Source: an uncultured Butyricicoccus sp.
GTDB taxonomy: Bacteria; Bacillota; Clostridia; Oscillospirales; Butyricicoccaceae
Assembly (NCBI GenBank): GCA_910584935.1
Contig: CAJUDU010000063.1
Coordinates: 1 to 13,367, forward strand
DNA: 13,367 bases
Direction: 5' to 3'
Below the pieces are notes generated by a model. The model saw nothing but the letters and a program-made list of their open reading frames with translations. It was not told the DNA's origin and searched no databases. The position numbers and the translations under genes are program-made. Shown in pieces: positions 1 to 6,141 of the stretch (position 1 is the first letter of the stretch; every line of letters starts with the position of its first letter).

Positions 1-1
1 G

Positions 2-106
2 AAAATCAGTCAGCGGGAATTTATCCTTGGGCTGATCGAAAATGCGCTGGAACAGTCAGAAGAAACCACAGAACAGGTCAACGGAAATCAATCAGAATAC
101 AACTAA
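2..106 (+). CDS. C-terminal end of an unidentified protein (5' truncated by window edge)
   Basis: An open frame enters from the left edge and stops at TAA 104-106. The 34 visible residues end in a helical stretch (QREFILGLIENALEQ) followed by a polar Glu/Gln/Asn tail. This would fit the end of a small helical accessory protein of a mobile element, but there is too little to name a family. It is followed after 14 bases by a strong terminator, so it is the last gene of the operon upstream. Confidence 0.55.
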   Translation, partial: KISQREFILGLIENALEQSEETTEQVNGNQSEYN

Positions 107-120
107 ATATTAACAACTAT

Positions 121-166
121 AAGCCGCAGGTACTGCCTAAGTTTTAGATAGTATCTGCGGCTTTTT
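121..166 (+). terminator. Rho-independent terminator after the first operon
   Basis: Arms 121-134 (aagccgcaggtact) and 150-163 (agtatctgcggctt) form a 14-bp stem with one G-U pair, followed by a short T run (162-166). It ends the transcription unit of the partial gene and separates it from the Toprim gene, whose ribosome binding site lies at about 177-183. Confidence 0.85.
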
Positions 167-192
167 CTGTTCAGAAAAGAGGTGAAAAGAAT

Positions 193-1134
193 ATGAAACA
201 GGAAAAATATACGTACTTTACGGATGCAGAAATACAAATTGCACGGGAAACGGATTTGCCGCAATTATTAACCGCGCTGGGATATCATGTCACAAAAGTT
301 GGCAGTTATCATTCTACAAAAGAAATGGACAGTTTGCGCATTAAAAATCGCCGGACTTGGCGCAGATATTCAGAAGGAATCGGTGGCGATGCAATCACAT
401 TCCTGCAGCATTTTCATGGGATGTCTTTCCCTGAAGCTGTAAATTATCTGCTTGCTTTTCAAGGGATTCATCGGGCAAGAGAACCGCCTGTGAAAATCAG
501 TCCAGCGCAAAGGAAATCTGCTGTTAAAGAAAAAACAACATTTCAACTGCCGGAGAAGAATGCAGAATGCCGAAGGGTGTTTGCATATTTGAGAAAGCGA
601 GGGATTTCATCACAGGTTATTCAGGCATTCATAAAAGCTGGATTGCTTTATGAGGATAAAAAGCATCATAATTGTGTGTTTGTTGGTAGAAACCGTGATG
701 GAAAAGCAGTTTTTGCAACAAAACGTGGTACATATGACCTCGATAGGAAAACTTTCAAGGGTGATGTGGCAGGAAGTGATAAAAATATTGCGTTTCGGCT
801 TCCATGCAATGCAGAAAATGATACTTTATTTGTCTTTGAAGCCCCAATAGACTTGATGAGTTACTGTACTTTGCATTGTGAAGCAAATTGCAACGCGATT
901 GCACTTTGCGGGCTTTGTGATGGTGCATTAAAGATGTATCTTGCAGAAAATCCAAATCTGAAACACATTGTTTTGTGCTTGGATGCTGATGAACCTGGGC
1001 AAAATGCCGCTTTGCAAATAAAAAAAGTGTATGAAGCACAAGATTATGCTGTAACAAAGATTGTTCCATCCTGCGGGAAAGATTGGAACGAGTATTTGCA
1101 ACAGCGGCAAAAAGTAACGAAAAGAGGGCGATAA
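193..1134 (+). CDS. DUF3991/Toprim-domain protein of a mobile element
   Basis: A 313-aa protein. The ATG at 193 is preceded by an AGAGGTG ribosome binding site at about 177-183. Residues 20-95 resemble the CHC2-primase-like N-terminal region of DUF3991 proteins (conserved GGDAITFLQHF and SFPEAVNYLL segments), but the zinc-binding cysteines of true DnaG-type CHC2 domains are missing. The C-terminal part is a Toprim fold: catalytic Glu at about residue 216 (FVFEAPIDLMS) and the DxD pair at about 264 and 266 (LCLDADEPGQ). Toprim domains handle phosphodiester chemistry in primases, topoisomerases and nucleases. In ICEs this family usually sits near relaxase and mobilisation genes and is presumed to act on element DNA, but its exact activity is not established. 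The gene is intact and appears to be monocistronic or first of a pair with the surface-protein gene 52 bases downstream. Confidence 0.85.
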   Translation: MKQEKYTYFTDAEIQIARETDLPQLLTALGYHVTKVGSYHSTKEMDSLRIKNRRTWRRYSEGIGGDAITFLQHFHGMSFPEAVNYLLAFQGIHRAREPPVKISPAQRKSAVKEKTTFQLPEKNAECRRVFAYLRKRGISSQVIQAFIKAGLLYEDKKHHNCVFVGRNRDGKAVFATKRGTYDLDRKTFKGDVAGSDKNIAFRLPCNAENDTLFVFEAPIDLMSYCTLHCEANCNAIALCGLCDGALKMYLAENPNLKHIVLCLDADEPGQNAALQIKKVYEAQDYAVTKIVPSCGKDWNEYLQQRQKVTKRGR

Positions 1135-1186
1135 AACTTAAAATAGGAGAAAATCAACCACTAAAAATATCAAAGGAGAGATTTAT

Positions 1187-3061
1187 TTGAATAAACTGAA
1201 ACAAAATTTACACCGTGTACTGTCTGCGATTCTGGCAGTCAGTATGCTTGCAAGCTGCGGCAGTACTGCATTTGCTGCCCAGCAAAACAGCTATCACGAC
1301 CCAGCAGAATATTGGCTAGAATCTGCCAGCCGTATGAATGAGTTGGACGGCAATGCCATTGTGACGCATGAAACGATGGCTTGCGGCGAATGCCTGCGTG
1401 AAACCATGTTTACGTGTTTCCGCACACCGGAATATTCCAGGACAGGTGAAAGTGCATTGAACCGCAATGTTCGCTATTCGGATGGCACAATGTATTCCGG
1501 CACAGGTAAGGGTAATGTTGATGCCGGGATTCCGAAAAAAGGCGGGTATTATACCAGGCATCATTGGGCAAAAGCTGTGTGTGATGTGTGTGGCACAGTT
1601 AATTCCAACATGAACAAACAGACCGATTATGGTTATGGTAAAAATGTGTATTGGGTATATGACTGTGCAGCAGCATTTATGCAGGAACTGTCGGAAACAG
1701 TCAGTTATGAGTATGCCGACAGCAAATATCATACGAAAAAGACCGAAACAGGCGACTATTGCGGGTTCTGTTATGGGACGCATAAGACGGAATTGTCTGA
1801 ACTGGAACGTCATGATTTGGAGAAAAAGGTGACATCCCAATTGAGTAATCAGCGGTTTGTGTTGAAAGAATCCTGCAGGATGTGTGATTATGAACGCAAT
1901 GATTTTGTGACAGCAAAATCTGTAGTTGCAAATTATTACGGTATTGCAGATGGTCAGCCACATACTGTGACAGTTACAGAATTGTCGGATTCTGATGTAC
2001 ATACCGAAATTCGTTATGGCAATAGTGCGGATAGCTGTACACTTGCCACTGCGCCGAACTATACAGAAGCAGGTGAATATCTGGTTTATTACCAAATCAC
2101 ATACACTTGCAATGGTACAGAAATGGTTGAAAATGGTGTCGCTTATGTCATGCTGCGCAAAGATGGTGTGACCAATCCGGACGGTTCCTGTTCCTGCGGA
2201 TGCGGCACACCAGATTGTGGTTGTCAAGATCCAAGCTGCGGCGGGAATGATTGCGGCTGTAAGAAAGATACAAATTGCAACGGCGGTGAACACAAATATA
2301 TCCAACTGGACAGCACAAAAGCGACCTGCAAAGAACTTGGTTATGACCGTTTTATCTGCAAAGATTGCGGAAAAATCGAAAAACGCAACTATGTGAACGC
2401 CCTTGACCATGCCTGGCAGCGTGTGCAGGTGCGGGAAGCAACTTGTGAAACGGATGGTAAAGAAATTGAAATTTGTTCCCGTTGCGGCGAAGTAAAAACT
2501 TCCAATACTCCGAAAGGTGAACATAAATGGGCGACACATTCTGTCAAAGCAACTTGTACAGGCGCTGGATATACTGTGAAGGAATGTGAAATTTGCGGCG
2601 AACGTAATATCACAGATATCACAGCAGCACTGGATCATAGTTACAAAACAAGAGTGACTCTGGCAACGTGTGAATCTGGCGGGCATACGACACATTTGTG
2701 TGAAAAATGTGGTTCCAGCTTTGTGACAGATTACACCAACCCCCTTGACCATCGTTGGGATAAAGGTACTGTTGTCAGCAATTCAACTTGCAACGGTGCA
2801 GGCGTAACCGAGTTCAAATGTACACGCTGCGGCGCAAAACGTATCGAAGGAAATGCCGCAGAAGGGCATACACCTGGTGAAGCTGCAACTTGCACGAAAC
2901 CCCAACTTTGCACGAAATGTGGTGCTGTTCTTGCAGACGCAACAGGACATAACTTCAAAAAAGATGTAACGGACGCCACCTGTACCGAGATGGGATTCAC
3001 CACATATACTTGCGAAAACTGCAAGATTTCCTACAAAAGTGACTATATGAAGCAGCTTTGA
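1187..3061 (+). CDS. Exported cysteine-rich CxxC-repeat protein, N-terminal part (stopped by in-frame TGA)
   Basis: A 624-aa product starting at TTG 1187, chosen because AAAGGAGAG lies at 1172-1180 with good spacing and the product begins directly with a signal peptide. Residues 1-30 are a basic N-terminus, a hydrophobic core and either a lipobox (LASC, Cys24) or a signal peptidase I site (AFA-A near residue 30). Residues 35-250 contain several CxxC pairs (CGEC, CDVCG, CGFC, CRMC). A very Cys/Gly-rich linker lies around 335-365. From about 368 on there are tandem units of about 40 aa with the pattern ATC-x(6-9)-C-x2-CG-x(8-14)-LDH-x-W. The pairs could bind metal or form disulfides; the function is unknown. 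The TGA at 3059-3061 lies inside a repeat, where other repeats have LGH or LDH, and homologous repeats continue after it. It is therefore most likely a nonsense mutation of GGA or a similar codon. The SLH domains at 4061-4753 are the probable original C-terminus, so the product made now would lack its wall anchor. Confidence 0.75.
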   Translation: MNKLKQNLHRVLSAILAVSMLASCGSTAFAAQQNSYHDPAEYWLESASRMNELDGNAIVTHETMACGECLRETMFTCFRTPEYSRTGESALNRNVRYSDGTMYSGTGKGNVDAGIPKKGGYYTRHHWAKAVCDVCGTVNSNMNKQTDYGYGKNVYWVYDCAAAFMQELSETVSYEYADSKYHTKKTETGDYCGFCYGTHKTELSELERHDLEKKVTSQLSNQRFVLKESCRMCDYERNDFVTAKSVVANYYGIADGQPHTVTVTELSDSDVHTEIRYGNSADSCTLATAPNYTEAGEYLVYYQITYTCNGTEMVENGVAYVMLRKDGVTNPDGSCSCGCGTPDCGCQDPSCGGNDCGCKKDTNCNGGEHKYIQLDSTKATCKELGYDRFICKDCGKIEKRNYVNALDHAWQRVQVREATCETDGKEIEICSRCGEVKTSNTPKGEHKWATHSVKATCTGAGYTVKECEICGERNITDITAALDHSYKTRVTLATCESGGHTTHLCEKCGSSFVTDYTNPLDHRWDKGTVVSNSTCNGAGVTEFKCTRCGAKRIEGNAAEGHTPGEAATCTKPQLCTKCGAVLADATGHNFKKDVTDATCTEMGFTTYTCENCKISYKSDYMKQL

Positions 3062-3238
3062 CACAATCATATTGCAAAAGCGACTGATCCGACCTGCACC
3101 GAAAAAGGATATGCAACATACACTTGTGAACGTTGTGGCGATGAATATGTAACCGATTATACCGATCCACTTGGGCATGATTGGGATGCAGGTACACATA
3201 TTGTGAACTCGATTTGTAACGAACCACAGCTTTGTTAA
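2291..3238 (+). repeat. Tandem CxxC protein-repeat array (about nine units, diverged)
   Basis: The encoded units have roughly 30-40 residues each and share the signature ATCxxxGxxxxxCxxCG followed by an aromatic or basic stretch and (L/A)(D/G)H(W/S/D). Six or seven lie before the TGA at 3059. One complete unit (TCTEKGYATYTCERCG) and one cut unit (SICNEPQLC) lie after it. The unit TCTKPQLCTKCG is short, and the last visible unit before the AT-rich block begins the same way (CNEPQLC) and is cut off after its first Cys pair member. The units are diverged at DNA level, so this is an old protein-repeat array and not a recent DNA expansion. Confidence 0.7.
3062..3238 (+). pseudogene. Continuation of the CxxC-repeat protein after the premature stop
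   Basis: The same reading frame as 1187-3061 stays open for 58 more codons after the TGA and encodes the expected completion of the repeat (HNH after KQL), one perfect repeat with CERCG and LGHDW, and the beginning of another (NEPQLC). It then meets TAA at 3236-3238 exactly where base composition switches to very AT-rich sequence. The continuation has no start codon with a ribosome binding site, so it is probably untranslated unless the stop is read through. Confidence 0.75.
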
Positions 3239-3302
3239 ATATATATTTATAATTAAAAGCACAGTTCATAGATGCAATAAAGATAAAGCATGATGATAGA
3301 TT

Positions 3303-3467
3303 TTAATTATTATCCGTTATTTCATCTGACAGTAAATTTTCAAGTTCACTCGTTCCGCCAGCATTAAGATACAATTCTTCACATTTTAATTGTGCATTGA
3401 TTAAAATGCGAATCGCTTTTTCAGTTTCTCTCATCATTGTAAGATATAATTCTTTATAATCTAACAT
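3303..3467 (-). CDS. Small hypothetical protein, 54 aa, divergent from the HTH gene
   Basis: The ATG is at 3467-3465 on the minus strand, with TGAGGTG ending 7 bases upstream and a near-consensus promoter 19 bases further up. The product starts MLDYKELYLTMMRETEKAI, continues through a helical segment (LINAQLKCEELYL), and ends in an acidic tail. It is probably a soluble, all-helical protein. It resembles the many tiny helical proteins of clostridial genomes that begin M-x-Y-x-x-LY and end with an E-E-x-Y helix; none has a function I know of. Because it shares a regulatory region with the adjacent repressor-like gene, the two are likely a functional pair. The quality of promoter and ribosome binding site makes it a likely real gene despite its size. 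Confidence 0.65.
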   Translation of the reverse strand: MLDYKELYLTMMRETEKAIRILINAQLKCEELYLNAGGTSELENLLSDEITDNN

Positions 3468-3485
3468 TTTTTTCACCTCATTCTT

Positions 3486-3514
3486 ATTATACTTAATATA
3501 TTAGGCATAGTCAA
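3486..3514 (-). promoter_or_regulatory. Near-consensus sigma-70/sigma-A promoter for the 54-aa gene
   Basis: Read on the minus strand: -35 TTGACT (3514-3509), 17-base spacer, -10 TATAAT (3491-3486). The ribosome binding site and ATG of the 54-aa gene follow directly. This is the best-looking promoter in the window. Confidence 0.75.
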
Positions 3515-3531
3515 TAGATGAAGTATGCTAA
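3501..3531. promoter_or_regulatory. Candidate repressor operator overlapping the -35 box
   Basis: The imperfect inverted repeat TTAGgCATA (3501-3509) and TATGCTAA (3524-3531) is separated by 14 bases in the intergenic region of the divergent pair. The left half overlaps the spacer and first -35 base of the minus-strand promoter. The right half ends 20 bases before the ATG of the HTH gene. A Cro/C1-type protein bound here could repress the 54-aa gene and its own gene. The assignment is inferred from symmetry and position only. Confidence 0.4.
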
Positions 3532-3551
3532 CCTTATTACAGGTGAGTAAA

Positions 3552-3755
3552 ATGATAAGTTATCAACCATTTTATCAAACTTTGTTAAAGCGTGGCATAA
3601 CAGAATATCATTTGATTTATAAAGAAGGATTTTCTGCAAATATATTGCATAGAATGAAACATGGTAAAAATATTACTATAAAAACATTAGATACTTTATG
3701 TTTTATTCTTGATTGTGAAGTATCTGATATTATCAAATATGTTAAGGATACTTGA
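3552..3755 (+). CDS. Small Cro/C1-type helix-turn-helix transcriptional regulator
   Basis: A 67-aa protein. I chose ATG 3552 over the in-frame ATG 3525 because AGGTGAG (3541-3547) is well placed only for 3552, and the homologous part begins MISYQPFYQTLL. The whole protein is one HTH domain: helix 1 (FYQTLLKRG), the helix-turn-helix (TEYHLIYKEGFSANILHRMKHGKNIT), and the closing helices (IKTLDTLCFILDCEVSDIIKYV), a layout typical of YozG/HTH_26-like single-domain XRE proteins. It probably binds the inverted repeat just upstream and regulates itself and the divergent 54-aa gene. It sits inside the AT-rich block that broke the surface-protein gene and is followed directly by its own terminator, so it forms a self-contained cassette. 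Confidence 0.85.
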   Translation: MISYQPFYQTLLKRGITEYHLIYKEGFSANILHRMKHGKNITIKTLDTLCFILDCEVSDIIKYVKDT

Positions 3756-3757
3756 GA

Positions 3758-3792
3758 GGGCGAACCTAAAAAATGGTCCGCCCGTTTCTTTT
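3758..3792 (+). terminator. Rho-independent terminator of the HTH gene
   Basis: Arms 3758-3766 (gggcgaacc) and 3775-3783 (ggtccgccc) pair with one mismatch around an A-rich loop and are followed by a T-rich tail (gtttctttt). It begins three bases after the TGA of the HTH gene. Confidence 0.75.
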
Positions 3793-3887
3793 GTTAGAAT
3801 GATTCAAAACTACAAATCAAATAATATATATCTATAAAAGATAATCTTGGCAATAAGGGTGATGGCAAGACAGATAACAATGGTACA
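3793..3887 (+). pseudogene. End of the AT-rich block and Gly/Asn/Asp linker remnant of the surface protein
   Basis: From 3840 to 3887 the frame reads DNLGNKGDGKTDNNGT, a low-complexity linker typical of the stretch before SLH domains. It is cut by the MITE-like element at 3888. The frame closes backwards at a TAA at 3822-3824, inside the AT-rich block, so this segment has no start of its own. 3793-3839 shows nothing else. Confidence 0.6.
3878..3887 (+). repeat. Target-site duplication, left copy (caatggtaca)
   Basis: The 10-bp sequence caatggtaca directly precedes the left inverted repeat of the MITE-like element and recurs exactly at 4060-4069 directly after the right inverted repeat. Confidence 0.85.
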
Positions 3888-4059
3888 CAGGGCAACAGCA
3901 TTTGAAATTTGCAGTTTCACATTTCGGCAAAATATATCTTATTTCGCGGAATAACTATTAAAATAGTTGCTTTTTCATTTCATCATATGAAAATTTTTGA
4001 ATAAAAATTCATGTTCATATTGTTTTTCTGCATAATTATTTTCAAATGCTGTTGCCCTG
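3888..4059. mobile_element. 172-bp MITE-like element with 20-bp terminal inverted repeats
   Basis: The left end 3888-3907 (cagggcaacagcatttgaaa) is perfectly complementary in inverse order to the right end 4040-4059. The element is flanked by the 10-bp direct repeats caatggtaca. The interior is AT-rich, contains small palindromes (aactattaaaatagtt at about 3951-3966) and no coding capacity, so it is a non-autonomous element mobilised in trans. Removing the element plus one duplication copy joins NNGT to LTLPGEV in frame, which shows the pre-insertion state directly. TIRs beginning CA and a 10-bp duplication would be compatible with an IS4/IS231-like parent, but that assignment is a guess. Confidence 0.88.
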
Positions 4060-4069
4060 CAATGGTACA
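4060..4069 (+). repeat. Target-site duplication, right copy (caatggtaca)
   Basis: Identical to 3878-3887 and directly adjacent to the right inverted repeat. Confidence 0.85.
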
Positions 4070-4753
4070 TTAACACTTCCTGGTGAAGTTGAAACAGTCC
4101 GGCATGGCGTTTATATCTATGGTTATCCGGATGGTACGGTAAAACCAAACGGTAATATGCTCCGTTCCGAAGCTGCCGCTGTATTTTCACGATTGCTGTC
4201 TGAGAAAAATGGCACACACGTTGCGAATGCAAAAACTAACAAATTCAGCGATATTCCAGCGGATGCGTGGTATGCAGGTGATGTACGATATTTGTCCAGT
4301 TTTGGTATTGTAACAGGGTATAACGATGGAATTTTCCGCCCAAATGAAACAATTTCACGTGCTGAATTTACCACCATGACTGTGAAATTCTTTGAGGCTT
4401 ATGGTGATGGGAATGCTGAAATTATGCAGAATTATGCAGGATTCAAAGATGTGTCCGCAGGCAATTGGGCTTCACGTTACATCAACGATGCTGGGAAGTT
4501 CGGCTGGGTTGTCGGCTACGATGATGGTTCGTTCCGGGCAGAAAATAAGATTACCCGCGCCGAAGTTGTCACACTAATGAACAATCTCCTTGACCGTGAA
4601 GCAGATGAAGAATATATCACATCCAACCTTTGCCGACTTAACACTTTCACTGATTTGACATCCAACCGCTACTGGGCGTATTTCGATATGATGGAAGCCG
4701 CGAATGGTCATACAGCAAACCTAAAGGACAACACAGAAACTTGGAATCATTAA
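4061..4753 (+). pseudogene. SLH-domain C-terminal fragment of the broken surface protein
   Basis: The frame encodes three S-layer homology units, which bind secondary cell-wall polymers and anchor proteins to the Gram-positive surface. SLH1: GYPDGTVKPNGNMLRSEAAA. SLH2: FSDIPADAWYAGDVRYLSSF to FRPNETISRAEF. SLH3: FKDVSAGNWASRYINDAGKF to ITRAEVVTLM. A partial fourth-like segment (FTDLTSNRYWAYFDMMEA) and a polar tail follow. The only nearby ATG (4046) lies within the terminal repeat of the MITE-like element, has no ribosome binding site, and would add only five MITE-encoded residues, so independent expression is doubtful. Without a signal peptide the fragment could not reach the surface. It is the natural C-terminus of the CxxC-repeat protein starting at 1187. 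Confidence 0.8.
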
Positions 4754-4763
4754 GGAAAGCATG

Positions 4764-4796
4764 GGGGCTCCCGCAAAGCGGGAACCCCTATATTTC
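4764..4796 (+). terminator. Hairpin after the SLH fragment, probable terminator
   Basis: Arms 4764-4774 (ggggctcccgc) and 4778-4788 (gcgggaacccc) form a GC-rich stem with one internal mismatch and an AAA loop. The tail (tatatttcatt) is only moderately T-rich. It separates the surface-protein gene from the SSB operon that begins 40 bases later, so the SSB operon promoter is either upstream of it (read-through) or very close; I see no convincing promoter in 4789-4828. Confidence 0.6.
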
Positions 4797-4828
4797 ATTA
4801 TAAACAAACAATATAAGGAGTGAAAATC

Positions 4829-5206
4829 ATGTTAAAAATGATTGCAATCGGGAACATCACAAACGATGTGGAACTCAAGATGAATGCGGCTGCAAACAAG
4901 CCTTATGCGATCCTGTGGCTTGCGGTGGAACGCCGCTACAAAGACCGCGATGGCAACAAATTGACTGATTTTATTTCAGTCAAAGTGCGCGGTAAGCTGG
5001 CAGAAATCTGCAAGCAGTATTGCTATAAGGGCTGCAAAATTGCAGCAATTGGCGACTTTGAAACTGTGATTTTCGCAGAAGATCCAGACCGCCAGCCAGG
5101 CTTTCTGTTGAAAGCAAGTGAGGTGGAGTTTATTTCGCCGAAAAAATCCGAAGAAAAGACACAAAACAATCCTAAAACAGAAGAAATGGAGGTACAAAAC
5201 GCATGA
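4829..5206 (+). CDS. ssb: Single-stranded DNA-binding protein (OB fold) of the element
   Basis: A 125-aa protein. I chose ATG 4829 over GTG 4820 because AAGGAG occupies 4815-4820, directly where the GTG would start. The OB-fold pattern is clear: MIAIGNITNDVELK at the start, YAILWLAVERRYKDRDGNKLTDFISVKVRGKLAEICKQY in the middle (matching the F-x-V-A-x-x-R pattern of SSBs), and KGCKIAAIGDFET. It binds ssDNA, likely during transfer or replication of the element. The C-terminal tail is Glu/Lys/Asn-rich and does not end in the DDIPF-like tip that recruits partner proteins in housekeeping SSBs, which suggests specialised element use. It is the first gene of the operon and overlaps the next gene by four bases (ATGA). 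Confidence 0.85.
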   Translation: MLKMIAIGNITNDVELKMNAAANKPYAILWLAVERRYKDRDGNKLTDFISVKVRGKLAEICKQYCYKGCKIAAIGDFETVIFAEDPDRQPGFLLKASEVEFISPKKSEEKTQNNPKTEEMEVQNA

Positions 5207-6141
5207 AAAATACCGGAATTGAATACAGCAGTGCAGACCGCAAGCCTGTAATTCTTCCGGAAATGGCAGAGCTGCTCCCGCCTTTGAGTGAGGAGCAGCT
5301 TTCCATTTTGGAAGCAGATATTCAGCAGAATGGGTGCTATACACCAATCATTATAAATGAAGATATGGTCATTATTGATGGTCATAACCGCCAGAATATG
5401 TGCGAAAAGCATGATATTCCGTACAAAATGATGGTGTTCCACTTTGATGATTTGCTGGAAGCAAAACAGTGGGCACTGGATACCCAGAAAAGCCGCCGCA
5501 ATTTGGAAAAGTGGGAATTGGGTAAGATAGCATTGAAACTCAAACCTGAAGTGGAAGCACGTGCCAAGGCAAATATGGTTGCTGGTGGCGGCGACCAAAA
5601 AAGCGAAACGGCAAAATCGGGTTCGACAATAGTGTCAAACCCGATTTCTGCAGTTAGTACAAGGAAAGAATTGGCTGATACTGTCGGAATTGGAGAAGTT
5701 ACGATGGGGAAAATCATGCAAATTGGTGAACACGCACCCCAAGCCGTCAAAGATGCGCTTGACAAGAAAGAATTATCCATCAACCAGGGTTATAAAATCA
5801 CCAAAGAAATTCAGGAATTGCCTGAAGAAGAACGTGAACAGGCGGCAATTGATGCTGTAGAGTACGCAAAAGCACAAAAAGAGTTAAAAGCGCAGAATGA
5901 CGAAATCACTCGCCGGAGTAAAATTGCGAAATTGTTCTGCAAAGCGTGTGAATTTGCGGTTCAGATCGATCCAACAGAAGAAAATGTTCGTATTTGGACA
6001 ACCTGCACTCGCATGACCTTGAAAGAAATGGCTTACTGTATTGAAGAAAGCCGCGATCTTTCCAAGACATTTGCAGCCATTGCTGATATTATTGAGCAAA
6101 AGATTTTGCCTAAAGATTGGAGGAACCTGAGTGATACCTAA
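5203..6141 (+). CDS. ParB-like nuclease/CTPase-domain DNA-binding protein
   Basis: A 312-aa protein whose start overlaps the SSB stop (ATGA). Residues 20-100 are a ParB/Srx N-terminal domain with LSEEQLSILEADIQQNG and the conserved IDGHNRQ motif at about 58-64. Residues 105-200 hold the central helix-turn-helix region (TRKELADTVGIGEVTMGKIMQIGEHAP), followed by KELSINQGYKI, typical of ParB-family DNA binders. The C-terminal third is helical with a Glu-rich stretch (about 200-230). No ParA is next to it; a ParM-type ATPase is encoded two genes on, so the protein may have a regulatory or mobilisation role, not classical ParABS partitioning. This class of ParB-like protein is common in Clostridia conjugative elements. 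Confidence 0.82.
   Translation: MKNTGIEYSSADRKPVILPEMAELLPPLSEEQLSILEADIQQNGCYTPIIINEDMVIIDGHNRQNMCEKHDIPYKMMVFHFDDLLEAKQWALDTQKSRRNLEKWELGKIALKLKPEVEARAKANMVAGGGDQKSETAKSGSTIVSNPISAVSTRKELADTVGIGEVTMGKIMQIGEHAPQAVKDALDKKELSINQGYKITKEIQELPEEEREQAAIDAVEYAKAQKELKAQNDEITRRSKIAKLFCKACEFAVQIDPTEENVRIWTTCTRMTLKEMAYCIEESRDLSKTFAAIADIIEQKILPKDWRNLSDT

Larger units (their letters stand above)
3239..3839. mobile_element. AT-rich inserted block carrying a small HTH regulator and a 54-aa gene
   Basis: The surface-protein frame is lost at about 3236 and recognisable linker sequence resumes at about 3840. Between them base composition is much more AT-rich than on either side. The block holds a minus-strand 54-aa gene, a shared regulatory region, a plus-strand HTH gene and a terminator, and no transposase or recombinase. 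A similar AT-rich motif is present near both ends in direct orientation (AATATATATTTATAA near 3240-3255 and AATATATATCTATAA near 3823-3837), but such sequence can match by chance. The repeat cut at the left edge does not continue at the right edge, so part of the host gene was deleted or replaced. The boundaries and the mobile nature are inferred. Confidence 0.5.

Noticed and set aside
2197..2290. Cys/Gly-rich stretch as a possible CRISPR-like or tandem DNA repeat
   Set aside because: Only a low-complexity protein linker (GCG, DCGC) with variable codons; no regular repeat-spacer pattern.
1316..2752. A 478-aa open frame on the minus strand opposite the CxxC-repeat gene
   Set aside because: It has no ribosome binding site, is low in recognisable domains and rich in Cys/Phe/Ile as expected from the complement of Cys/Gly/Lys codons. 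The plus-strand protein has a signal peptide and clear repeats.
3525..3551. ATG 3525 as start of the HTH gene
   Set aside because: No ribosome binding site fits it and the nine extra residues do not belong to the domain; AGGTGAG precedes ATG 3552. The region also overlaps the operator candidate.
3238..3840. Direct repeat AATATATAT(T/C)TATAA at both ends of the AT-rich block as attachment sites
   Set aside because: The similarity is short and purely A/T in an A/T-rich context, so chance is a good explanation; it is mentioned only as a possibility in the cassette entry.
4046..4060. ATG 4046 as the natural start of an independent SLH protein
   Set aside because: It lies within the terminal inverted repeat of the MITE-like element, no ribosome binding site precedes it, and the SLH frame demonstrably continues upstream across the empty site.
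5600..5660. Inverted motif aaaatcgggttcgac/gtcaaacccgattt (about 5614-5648) within the ParB-like gene as a terminator or regulatory site
   Set aside because: It forms a plausible stem, but lies within an intact coding region with no T run, at the linker between ParB domains. It could be a minor structure, and I have no evidence for a function.
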